From Luteolibacter algae (GTDB taxonomy: Bacteria; Verrucomicrobiota; Verrucomicrobiia; Verrucomicrobiales; Akkermansiaceae), in contig NZ_JBHUIT010000008.1 of the NCBI RefSeq assembly GCF_042683045.1, positions 62,001-126,000 on the forward strand: a stretch of DNA of 64,000 nucleotides, given 5' to 3'. Of the stretch, positions 57,041 to 64,000 are shown one piece after another. The notes under the pieces were generated by a model. That model was given only the letters and a program-made list of their open reading frames with translations. It did not search any database and was not told where the DNA came from. Each line of letters begins with the position of its first letter. The stretch's first letter is position 1. The translations under genes and the position numbers were made by a program.

Positions 57041-58786
57041 TTACATGCGCTCGGGGCAACGGATTCCTAGTAATCCGAGACCTTTTTCCAGCGTTCTTGA
57101 GCTTAGCTCACAAAGTGCCAGTCGGCTGGATTTTACGGGTTCTTCCGATTTAAGAACCGGGCATGCCTCGAAATAGGAATGGAAGGCGCGTGCCAGCTCC
57201 AGGAGATAATTCGTCAGCAAGTTTGGGCGGTAATCCTCAAGGACCAGCGGCACGACTTCCCCGAAACGTGCCAGCAAACGCGCGAGATGGATTTCCTCCG
57301 GCTTCTCCAGAATAATCTTGATGCCTTCTGCGGAAAACTCACTGTCCAGCTTACGGAAGATCGAACGAATACGGACATTCGAATATTGCAGGTAGGGTGA
57401 AGTGTCCCCTTGCAATGCAAGCATTCTGTCCCATGCGAAAACGTAGTCGGTAAGACGGTTCTGGGAAAGTTCCGCGAATTTCGCCGCCCCGATGCCGACG
57501 ATTTCCGCGATTTCCTCCGCCTCTTTTCCTTGTAGATCAGGATTCTTTTCCGCAATGGCTGCTGCTGCGCGTTCGACCGATTCTTCGAGTACATCCACAA
57601 GGCCGACATTATCGCCAGAGCGGGTTTTCATCAGTTTGCGATCCTCCCCAAGGATGGAGCCGAAAGCAATGTGGCGGAAGTCTCCGGTTTTGCCCCAGCG
57701 CTCCGCCGCTTCGAAAATCTGACGGAAATGTAGCTGTTGCGGCACTCCGACGACATACCAAACCTGATCCGCGTTCCATTCGTCGATGCGATATTTGATG
57801 GTTGCCAAGTCAGTGGTGGCATAGAGAAAGCCACCGTCCGCCTTGCGGATGATCGCAGGGTTGTCGTTCCAGCCATCCTCGCGGTGAACTTTGAAAGGGT
57901 CCTGTTCCTGGGCTTTCGTTCCGTCCGAGAAAACGCAGATCGCACCATTGCTTTCCTTTGCCAGGCCTTTCTCGACAAATTCTTCCACCAGCCCGGGGAG
58001 CATATCGTTGTAAAAGCTTTCACCCAGCCAGTGGTCGAAACGGACATCCAGGCGATCGTAGATTTTCTGAAGCCCGGTCTTCGATACATTGATGCATTGT
58101 TGCCAGATGGCGAGGTTTTCGGCATCGCCTGCCTGGAGTTTCACCAGCTCCGACTTGCAGGTTTCCAAAACGGAGGGGTCGTCTTTCGCCGATGCGTTTA
58201 CCTGGCGATATACGCGGACCAGCTCTGTGATCGGATCGGCCGCCAGCGCATCGTGATCCAGAAGGGTCTTCCAACCATGCAGGATCATGCCGAACTGAGT
58301 GCCCCAGTCGCCGATGTGGTTATCGGCAATCACATCGTAGCCGAGGAATCGGGCGATGCGGCAGAGTGAGTCGCCAATGATTGTGGAGCGGATGTGGCCG
58401 ACGTGCATCGGTTTTGCAACGTTTGGCGCGGAGAAATCGACAACGACGCGAATTCCTTTCCCTGGCTCCGGGGCACCAAGGCGTGGGTCTTTCAGCAAAG
58501 ACTCTGCGTGGGCGGCATAAGCGGCCGGCAGGATGGTGAAATTGAGAAAGCCCGGACCATCGATTTTTGCCGTGGCGAGCTCGCCGAGATCAATCTCATC
58601 GAGAATTTGCTGCGCCAGCACCCGTGGGTTGGTCTTTTGGCGTTTCGCCAGAACCATCGCGGAATTGCTCTGGTAATCGCCGAAGCGAAGATCCGCCGCG
58701 GGAGCGATATTGGGGGCGATGGCTTCGCCCAGAACTTTTTCTAGGGCTGAAGCGAGGCGGGATTCGAGATTCTGAAGGAGAGTCAT
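57041..58786 (-). CDS. argS: Arginyl-tRNA synthetase
   Basis: A 581-residue class I synthetase. The N-terminal additional domain (about 1-110) leads to the signature HVGHIRSTIIGDSLCRIARFLGYDV (HIGH-type), NHIGDWGTQFGMIL, and ATTDLATIKYRIDEW. The KMSKS position is FGSILGEDRKLMKTRSGDNVGL, as usual for ArgRS. The C-terminal DALR anticodon domain includes NVRIRSIFRKL and ALCELSSRTLEKGLGLLGI. Start MTLLQNLESRL at 58786; the frame upstream to 58870 is not conserved. Confidence 0.96.
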   Translation of the reverse strand: MTLLQNLESRLASALEKVLGEAIAPNIAPAADLRFGDYQSNSAMVLAKRQKTNPRVLAQQILDEIDLGELATAKIDGPGFLNFTILPAAYAAHAESLLKDPRLGAPEPGKGIRVVVDFSAPNVAKPMHVGHIRSTIIGDSLCRIARFLGYDVIADNHIGDWGTQFGMILHGWKTLLDHDALAADPITELVRVYRQVNASAKDDPSVLETCKSELVKLQAGDAENLAIWQQCINVSKTGLQKIYDRLDVRFDHWLGESFYNDMLPGLVEEFVEKGLAKESNGAICVFSDGTKAQEQDPFKVHREDGWNDNPAIIRKADGGFLYATTDLATIKYRIDEWNADQVWYVVGVPQQLHFRQIFEAAERWGKTGDFRHIAFGSILGEDRKLMKTRSGDNVGLVDVLEESVERAAAAIAEKNPDLQGKEAEEIAEIVGIGAAKFAELSQNRLTDYVFAWDRMLALQGDTSPYLQYSNVRIRSIFRKLDSEFSAEGIKIILEKPEEIHLARLLARFGEVVPLVLEDYRPNLLTNYLLELARAFHSYFEACPVLKSEEPVKSSRLALCELSSRTLEKGLGLLGIRCPERM

Positions 58787-58802
58787 TTGGAAAAAAGTGG
58801 CG

Positions 58803-59294
58803 TCAGCAAGGCTCGCCGCTTTCCTGACCTTTACGCAAGGGTTTTGGGTCAAGAATTTCCAAAATTTCATCCCTGCTTTCGGCCGCGCCTAATTTTCGCC
58901 TGACTTCACAGTTGGTAAACATCTTTGCGATCGCGGCAAGTGTCCGGAGGTGAAGGTGGTAGTCCTTGCGGGGCACGATGAAGAGAATAATGAAATGAAC
59001 CGGGGCATTGTCGAGGGCCTCGAAATCGATCCCCGCCTTGGATCTGCCGAAAACTGCCACGACTTCTTCCATCGTGTCGGAGAATGTGTGGGGAATCGCC
59101 ACGCCGGAGCCGATCCCGGTGCTGATCTGGGCCTCACGTTCCTGAAGTGCTGTGAGAATCCCTTCCCGGCAGGTGGCCGGAATGTCGCCTTTTTCGCTGA
59201 GGAAATCGACGAGTTCCTCGATGGCAGGCCAATGCTCTGTCGCCTTCATGTCCAGAAGGATGCGGTCGATATTGAGCAGTTTAGCTAACTTCAT
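58803..59294 (-). CDS. PTS system EIIA domain protein (fructose/nitrogen type)
   Basis: A 163-residue protein with a type-2 PTS EIIA domain. The phosphorylation site is SGVAIPHTFSDTMEEVV (His in IPH), and FEALDNAPVHFIILFIVPRKDYHLHLRTLAAIAKMF is the family's central block. No EIIB/EIIC genes are nearby, so it may be a PtsN-like regulatory form rather than a sugar importer. The start MKLAKLLN at 59294 is chosen. It leads the argS-ppaC group with 16 nt to argS. Confidence 0.88.
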   Translation of the reverse strand: MKLAKLLNIDRILLDMKATEHWPAIEELVDFLSEKGDIPATCREGILTALQEREAQISTGIGSGVAIPHTFSDTMEEVVAVFGRSKAGIDFEALDNAPVHFIILFIVPRKDYHLHLRTLAAIAKMFTNCEVRRKLGAAESRDEILEILDPKPLRKGQESGEPC

Positions 59295-59500
59295 AAGTAT
59301 CAGGCGTTCATTTCGAGAGATGCACTCACAGGAAGAGTGGGCGGGATTATCTTTCCAAATGGTTCTTGGCAAGAAGATTTGCAGAATTTGCAAGGATACA
59401 GTAATTGCAAAACCTTGAAAATAAAGGGTGAATCGGTTGGCTGACGTTTCTTAGCCTTGCACCGGAGCGTCTCGCGTTGCATTGAGGGGCGGACGAAATT
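59295..59500. promoter_or_regulatory. Divergent intergenic region between the EIIA and hemC genes
   Basis: These 206 bp separate two outward-facing operons and must contain both promoters. I saw no strong -10/-35 or operator match by eye and no riboswitch-like fold. Confidence 0.4.
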
Positions 59501-60454
59501 ATGAGCGGCACCAGGAAAGAAATCATCATCGGCACGAGAGGCAGTGAGCTCGCGCTCGTGCAGGCCACAACGACCGAGGGCTTGCTCGGAGAAAAGTTTC
59601 CCGAGACGGATTTCCGCCGGGAAATTATCAAGACGACCGGTGACAGGCGCACGGATGTGTCTCTGGCCAATGTCGCGAAGGCTGAGGGAATCTTCGATAA
59701 AGGTGTGTTTATCAAAGAGCTCGAGGAAGCCCTGGCCGATGGCTCGATCGACATTGCGGTGCACAGTCTCAAAGATATGCCCACGGTTCTCGATCCTCGT
59801 TTTATTCTCGCGGCAACCTTGGAGCGTGCGCCGGTAAAGGATGTTTTGCTATCCAAAGCGTCCGGTGGGCTGGCCGCCTTGCCGCAGGGAGCTCGGGTAG
59901 GCACCAGCAGTGTGCGCCGTGCCAGGCAAATCGAATTTCTCCGCCCGGATCTGACATTGCTCGATCTGCGCGGAAATGTGCCGACACGTATCCGCAAGCT
60001 CGCCGACAATGACGAATATGATGCGATTCTTCTCGCCGAGGCTGGCCTGGTGCGCCTCGGCTTTCTGCCTGAAAGACCGGCAGGGGATGCGGAAACAGTA
60101 ACCGGGCATCCGCAGGTTTTCGCAACGCGGCTGGACGAAAGCGAATTTTTCCCGGCCGCCGGGCAGGGAGCGATCGGCCTGGAAATCCGTGATGGCGATG
60201 ATGCGTCCGCAGTATATGCGGCGGCGATCAACCACCGGGAAACATGGATCAAAGTCACCGCCGAGCGGGAATTCCTGCGTCTGCTCGATGGCGGTTGCCA
60301 TACCCCTGTCGGCGTTTACTCTTGCCTGGAAGGCGAGGAAATCAGTCTCTACGCCCGTGTCTTCCCTGAGGAAGGCGGCACTCCGAAAACTGGTGAAGCC
60401 AAGGGCCCGGACCCGCTCGCCGTCGCACTCGAACTTTTTCAATCTCTCAAATGA
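59501..60454 (+). CDS. hemC: Hydroxymethylbilane synthase (porphobilinogen deaminase)
   Basis: A 317-residue enzyme that polymerises four porphobilinogens. Diagnostic blocks are IGTRGSELALVQATT, VHSLKDMPTVL, RVGTSSVRRARQIEFLRPDLTLLDLRGNVPTRIRKL and RLLDGGCHTPVGVYS, where the Cys carries the dipyrromethane cofactor. It overlaps the cobA-hemD gene by 4 nt, so the two are translationally coupled. Together they take porphobilinogen to uroporphyrinogen III and precorrin-2. Confidence 0.96.
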   Translation: MSGTRKEIIIGTRGSELALVQATTTEGLLGEKFPETDFRREIIKTTGDRRTDVSLANVAKAEGIFDKGVFIKELEEALADGSIDIAVHSLKDMPTVLDPRFILAATLERAPVKDVLLSKASGGLAALPQGARVGTSSVRRARQIEFLRPDLTLLDLRGNVPTRIRKLADNDEYDAILLAEAGLVRLGFLPERPAGDAETVTGHPQVFATRLDESEFFPAAGQGAIGLEIRDGDDASAVYAAAINHRETWIKVTAEREFLRLLDGGCHTPVGVYSCLEGEEISLYARVFPEEGGTPKTGEAKGPDPLAVALELFQSLK

Positions 60455-61959
60455 ACTCCAAAGGTATCTGTTATCTCGTTGGCGCCGGACCCGGCGATCT
60501 CGGTCTTGTCACCCTTCGTGCAAAGGAATGCATCGAAATCGCGGATGTCCTCGTCTACGACGCGCTGAGTAGTCCGGAACTGCTCCATTGGACAAAGAAA
60601 GGCTGTGAGAAAATCTACGTCGGCAAGCGTGCGAAAGATCACGCCGTTCCACAGGATCAGATCAATCAAATCATCGTCGACCATGCGAAAAACGGTAAGA
60701 TCGTAACCCGCCTGAAAGGTGGCGATCCGATGATTTTCGCCCGTGGCGGCGAGGAGGCAGCGGAGCTTGCGGAAGCCGGAGTTGCCTTTGAGATCGTGCC
60801 GGGCATTAGCTCCGCGATCGGGGGCCCTGCTTACGCGGGGATTCCCGTGACGCATCGCGATCACAATACCCAGCTGACTATTTTCACCGGACACGAGGAC
60901 CCGACAAAAGGCTATTCCTCGATTGATTACGCGCAGCTTGCGAAAACTCCCGGCACGAAGGTTTTCCTGATGGGAGTGGCGCGGTTGCGGGAAATTACCA
61001 GCTCGTTCATCGAGAACGGAGCCGCTGCCGATACGCCGATCGCTTTGGTTCGCTGGGCGACCACCGGCTCGCAATGGACCATCGAGGGAACTCTCGAAAC
61101 GATTGCGGATATTGCGGAGAAGGAAGGGTTTTCTTCTCCGGCGGTGGCAGTGATCGGAAACGTCGTGAAGGAACGTGCGAAGATCAACTGGTTCGAGAAA
61201 CGTCCGTTGTTCGGTAAGAAAATTGTTGTGACTCGCACTCGCGAGCAAGCGGGCGATCTCACCAAGCGGCTGCAAAATCTTGGCGCGGATGTGATCGAGC
61301 TGCCGACGATTCGAATCGAGCTGCCGGAGGATCGTGAAGGTTTTGCCGAAGGGGTGACACATGCCCACGAATACGATTGGCTGATCTTCACGAGCCCGAA
61401 CGGTGTGGAGAAGTTCTTCGATGCCTTTTTTGCAACGTATGAGGATGCCCGTAGTCTCGGTAATCCGAAGATTGCGGCGATCGGTGCGACAACTGCCGCG
61501 AAGATCCGCGAATACCGCATCGGTGTCGATCTGATGCCCGAACGCTACGTGGCCGAAGGGCTCTTGGATGCATTCAAGGAAATCAATATCGAGAATCAAA
61601 CGGTGCTTTGGGTGAAGGCCGCGGAATCGCGTGATGTGATTTACGATGGTCTGATGAAACTCGGTGCCATTGTCGACGAATGCGTGGCCTATCGCACAGT
61701 TCCCGAAACCGAGGATTTTACCGGCGCCCAGGCCAAGTTCATCGAAAACGGAGCTGACATGGTGACCTTCACCTCCAGTTCGACAGCGGAGCATTTCTTT
61801 GCGCTGGATCTACCGTGGCCGGAGGATTGTGTCGCGGCTAGCATCGGGCCCATCACTTCCAAGACGCTTAGCGGGCTGAATCACAAGCCTGCGGTCGAAG
61901 CCGTGCAACACGATATCACAGGGTTGGTCTCGGCGATTGAAGGCTATTTCCGGAAGTAA
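60451..61959 (+). CDS. cobA-hemD: Uroporphyrinogen-III C-methyltransferase / uroporphyrinogen-III synthase fusion
   Basis: A 502-residue fusion. Residues 1-240 form the CobA/SUMT methyltransferase (YLVGAGPGDLGLVTLRAKECIEIADVLVYDALSS, LKGGDPMIFARGGEEA, VPGISSAIGGPAYAGIPVTHRDHN). Residues 250-502 form HemD, beginning with FGKKIVVTRTREQAGDLTKRLQNLGADVIELPTIRI. One polypeptide thus makes uroporphyrinogen III and then methylates it to precorrin-2, the branch to sirohaem or B12. No later cobalamin genes are present here. Confidence 0.95.
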   Translation: MNSKGICYLVGAGPGDLGLVTLRAKECIEIADVLVYDALSSPELLHWTKKGCEKIYVGKRAKDHAVPQDQINQIIVDHAKNGKIVTRLKGGDPMIFARGGEEAAELAEAGVAFEIVPGISSAIGGPAYAGIPVTHRDHNTQLTIFTGHEDPTKGYSSIDYAQLAKTPGTKVFLMGVARLREITSSFIENGAAADTPIALVRWATTGSQWTIEGTLETIADIAEKEGFSSPAVAVIGNVVKERAKINWFEKRPLFGKKIVVTRTREQAGDLTKRLQNLGADVIELPTIRIELPEDREGFAEGVTHAHEYDWLIFTSPNGVEKFFDAFFATYEDARSLGNPKIAAIGATTAAKIREYRIGVDLMPERYVAEGLLDAFKEINIENQTVLWVKAAESRDVIYDGLMKLGAIVDECVAYRTVPETEDFTGAQAKFIENGADMVTFTSSSTAEHFFALDLPWPEDCVAASIGPITSKTLSGLNHKPAVEAVQHDITGLVSAIEGYFRK

Positions 61960-62049
61960 GGCTTTGCCGGGCTGGCCACCGGGCTTTGCGCAAAGAAAAA
62001 AGTCCTGAGCCGGGCTTGCAAGTCGATCCTCTTACTGCACGTTAGTTGC

Positions 62050-62484
62050 GTGAGAGGTTCGCCATTGCTACGCACATTGATTATTCTGACACTCCTTTTT
62101 GGTTCCGGTCTGGGCTTGCTGAAGCTTACCGCCAGCGAGCCGGTGACGCCTGTTTCCAGAAAAATATCGGAAGCCGGGGGCAAGGACGATCGGGACGCGA
62201 TCATAGCCAGATATTTTCTCACTTTCTCAGAGCCGCCGATCGAAGCTGTCCTGGAGGGAAACGGCAGTTCGGAACTTGATCTCGGAGTGGATACGGTGGA
62301 TTTCACGGGGGAGTTAACGATTGATCGCACATCCCCAGTGGTTTTTCTAACTGCGAAATGGGTGGGAGAGAATGTTGGACATCGTTTTGCAAAGCTGGTG
62401 ATTGAGGCTCCCGGCGAAATGACATTCACGCATGTTTTCGATGCTTCAGGAAATATAGATGACTTTGTGGAACTACCGTTTTGA
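62050..62484 (+). CDS. Hypothetical membrane-anchored protein coupled to the metal ABC operon
   Basis: A 144-residue protein from a GTG start, with one N-terminal helix (LLRTLIILTLLFGSGLGLLKL) and a beta-rich remainder ending FDASGNIDDFVELPF. The family is not recognised. Its stop overlaps the TTG start of the metal ABC ATPase by 4 nt, so it is likely the first gene of that operon and may be a periplasmic accessory protein; that role is inferred from position alone. Confidence 0.6.
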   Translation: MRGSPLLRTLIILTLLFGSGLGLLKLTASEPVTPVSRKISEAGGKDDRDAIIARYFLTFSEPPIEAVLEGNGSSELDLGVDTVDFTGELTIDRTSPVVFLTAKWVGENVGHRFAKLVIEAPGEMTFTHVFDASGNIDDFVELPF

Positions 62485-63245
62485 AAGAGGAAACCGATTA
62501 CATCAGCCATGATTGCTGCGCCCATCACGGTCATCACCACGAATTGGTGATCGAGAATCTATCCGTGGCATATCGTGAGATTCTAGCATTGGAGGGTGTC
62601 AATATCGCGACTTCCTGCGGCAATCGTGTGGCTCTCATCGGCCCGAACGGTGCCGGGAAATCCACCTTGTTGAAATCCATCGCAGGTCTTGTCCCCAGAA
62701 GCAGCGGAGAAATCCTCTGGCGCGGAACATCGGTAAAAAAATGGTCCCGGGAGTTCGCCTACCTACCCCAGCGGGAAGAGATTGATTGGTCGTTCCCCAT
62801 CACCGTGCGGGGACTTGTCGAGATGGGTCGGTATCCGCAGACCGGCTGGTGGCGGAAATTTTCGCTGGAAGACAGAAAAGCGGTCGATCACGCGCTGGAT
62901 TCGCTGAATCTGAACGACCTGCAAGACAGGCAGATCCGCGAGCTATCCGGCGGGCAGCAGCAGCGGGCTTTCCTTGCACGATCGATTGCCCAGGAAGCCC
63001 ATGTCTTATTGCTCGACGAGCCTTTTACCGGTCTGGATCGCAATGCCGCACTGTTGCTGGGCGATTTGTTGGCCCGGCTCGCGGCGGAAGGACGGCTGGT
63101 CATCGCCTCGCACCACGATCTTGTCTCGGCGCATGAGCTTTTCGATGAAGTGCTGGTGTTGAATACCAAGCAGGTCGCCTTCGGGTCCGTTGCCGAGGTG
63201 CTGACGCCCAATCTCATCTCCGAGACTTTCGCCGTGCCGCTTTGA
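62481..63245 (+). CDS. Metal ABC transporter ATP-binding protein (ZnuC/MntB type)
   Basis: A 254-residue nucleotide-binding subunit. It begins with a Cys/His cluster (HDCCAHHGHHHELVIE). Walker A is GPNGAGKSTLLKSIAGL, LPQREEIDWSFPITVRGLVEMGRY is the family's Q-loop block, the signature is LSGGQQQRAFLARSIAQ, and Walker B is LLLDEPFTGLD with the switch His in ASHHDL. It starts with TTG overlapping the previous stop. The partner permease begins 14 nt later. Zn2+ or Mn2+ import is the usual role; the metal is not decided. Confidence 0.9.
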   Translation: MKEETDYISHDCCAHHGHHHELVIENLSVAYREILALEGVNIATSCGNRVALIGPNGAGKSTLLKSIAGLVPRSSGEILWRGTSVKKWSREFAYLPQREEIDWSFPITVRGLVEMGRYPQTGWWRKFSLEDRKAVDHALDSLNLNDLQDRQIRELSGGQQQRAFLARSIAQEAHVLLLDEPFTGLDRNAALLLGDLLARLAAEGRLVIASHHDLVSAHELFDEVLVLNTKQVAFGSVAEVLTPNLISETFAVPL

Positions 63246-63259
63246 CGAATTTACCTGTT

Positions 63260-64000
63260 ATGTTTGAAGAACTTTTAAGCAGTCCCTTTTATCAACGAAC
63301 GCTAGCTGCTGCCGCATTTATCGGCTTTTCGAATGGATTTTTCAGTGGATTTGTCATCCTCCGGAGGAATGCGCTCTCGGTCTCCGCATTATCGCATACG
63401 ATGTTGCCAGGGATTGCGTTGGGGATCTTGATGACCGGTTATCTCAGCCAGTGGAATGCATTCTTTGGCGCACTCTTCGCCGCCTTGCTGGTTGGGCTGG
63501 GATCGGTCGCGGTCGCCCGGGGCAAACGGATCGCGGAGGGGACTTCCCTGGCGGTTCTCTATACCGCAGCTTTTGCGGCTGGTGTGGCAATTCTGCCCAA
63601 GCTCGATACCCGCTCGGAGCTGGAGCACTGGCTTTTCGGGGATATCATGGCGGTGGGAAATCCGGATCTTTGGATCGCTTTTTCCATTGGCTCGGTGATT
63701 TTGATTGTGACGAATCTGTTGATGCGTCCGCTGCTTCTGACGCTGTTCGAGCCGAATGTGGCCGCTGCCCAGGGTGTGCCGGTGAGAACGATGCAGTATC
63801 TGGTGTTCGGGATGCTGGTGCTGGCCCTGGTCTCCTCGTTGCAGGCTGTTGGCTGTGTGCTTTCAGTCGGCCTGCTGGTGACTCCGGCTGCCACAGTCTC
63901 GCTACTGACGGATAAAACCTCCGCGCTGTTCTGGGGGGGCGGACTAATTGGTGGAATCGGCTCGGTAGCTGCTGTCGTGCTATCCAGCCCTTTGGGGATC
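63260..64000 (+). CDS. Metal ABC transporter permease (ABC-3 family), 3' end off the window
   Basis: Open from the ATG at 63260 to the window edge, 247 residues with no stop. Hydrophobic helices alternate with family motifs: GFFSGFVILRRNALSVSALSHTMLPGIALGIL, EGTSLAVLYTAAFAAGVAIL and VGCVLSVGLLVTPAATVSLL. This is the ZnuB/MntC-type membrane subunit paired with the ATPase just upstream. A substrate-binding protein was not seen and may follow past the edge. Confidence 0.9.
   Translation, partial: MFEELLSSPFYQRTLAAAAFIGFSNGFFSGFVILRRNALSVSALSHTMLPGIALGILMTGYLSQWNAFFGALFAALLVGLGSVAVARGKRIAEGTSLAVLYTAAFAAGVAILPKLDTRSELEHWLFGDIMAVGNPDLWIAFSIGSVILIVTNLLMRPLLLTLFEPNVAAAQGVPVRTMQYLVFGMLVLALVSSLQAVGCVLSVGLLVTPAATVSLLTDKTSALFWGGGLIGGIGSVAAVVLSSPLGI

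Noticed and set aside
1..64000. tRNA and rRNA genes
   Set aside because: No cloverleaf with a GTTCGA-type T-loop or acceptor pairing was found by eye; small RNA genes could be missed without a covariance search.
1..64000. CRISPR arrays
   Set aside because: No regularly spaced direct repeats of 24-40 bp were seen; the only tandem repeat is the 12-bp hsdS unit.

Overview
This window looks like chromosomal DNA from a Gram-negative, moderately GC-rich, free-living bacterium. It encodes an outer-membrane porin ending in phenylalanine, several lipoproteins with clear lipoboxes, and an Mla-type lipid transporter. The protein repertoire (GYF/CD225 membrane proteins beside DUF2752, a ThuA-like protein, a GH92 mannosidase, an MlaE permease with an N-terminal extension, lineage-restricted proline-rich proteins) best fits Verrucomicrobiota, probably near the Verrucomicrobiales. 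That placement is an inference from family style: no rRNA or tRNA gene is visible.

Layout. 1-2.7 kb (minus strand) is a compact extracytoplasmic flavin module: porin, FMN-binding protein, PepSY-type membrane protein, and an ApbE flavin transferase cut by the left edge. 2.8-12.5 kb holds a lipoprotein, an ABC-2 exporter operon, a P-loop protein with a proline-rich tail, an isolated nuoD-nuoE pair and cell-wall/peptidase genes. 12.6-25.5 kb is mostly housekeeping: 2-hydroxyacid dehydrogenase, RNA methyltransferase, mnmA, pdxJ-acpS-hemB, two AI-2E family membrane proteins, a beta-lactamase-fold hydrolase, and uxaC with a lactonase-type propeller. 25.7-30.8 kb carries a DUF2383 protein behind a sigma-54-like promoter and an MlaE-F-D-lipoprotein operon. 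30.8-40.4 kb holds ThuA, GH92, a glycosyltransferase, MscS, ClC, glutaredoxin, an M42 peptidase and a 57-residue CPXCG protein.

40.4-47.5 kb is an accessory island: an AT-rich leader and a complete EcoR124-like type I restriction-modification system (hsdM-hsdS-hsdR). A 428-bp GxxExxY cassette bounded by 30-bp imperfect inverted repeats sits between hsdS and hsdR. hsdS has a 12-bp tandem repeat (four copies) in its central linker, a classic way of changing specificity by repeat number. Downstream lies the C-terminal relic of a different, DUF3387-type restriction subunit.

47.5-64 kb returns to core functions: pyrC, a Na+/Ca2+ antiporter, panD-rsmE-trpG-trpE, a Mn-type pyrophosphatase with argS and a PTS-IIA protein, hemC with a cobA-hemD fusion, and the start of a metal-uptake ABC operon cut by the right edge.

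The two most distinctive systems are the flavin electron-transfer module at the left edge and the inverted-repeat GxxExxY cassette lodged inside the restriction operon.
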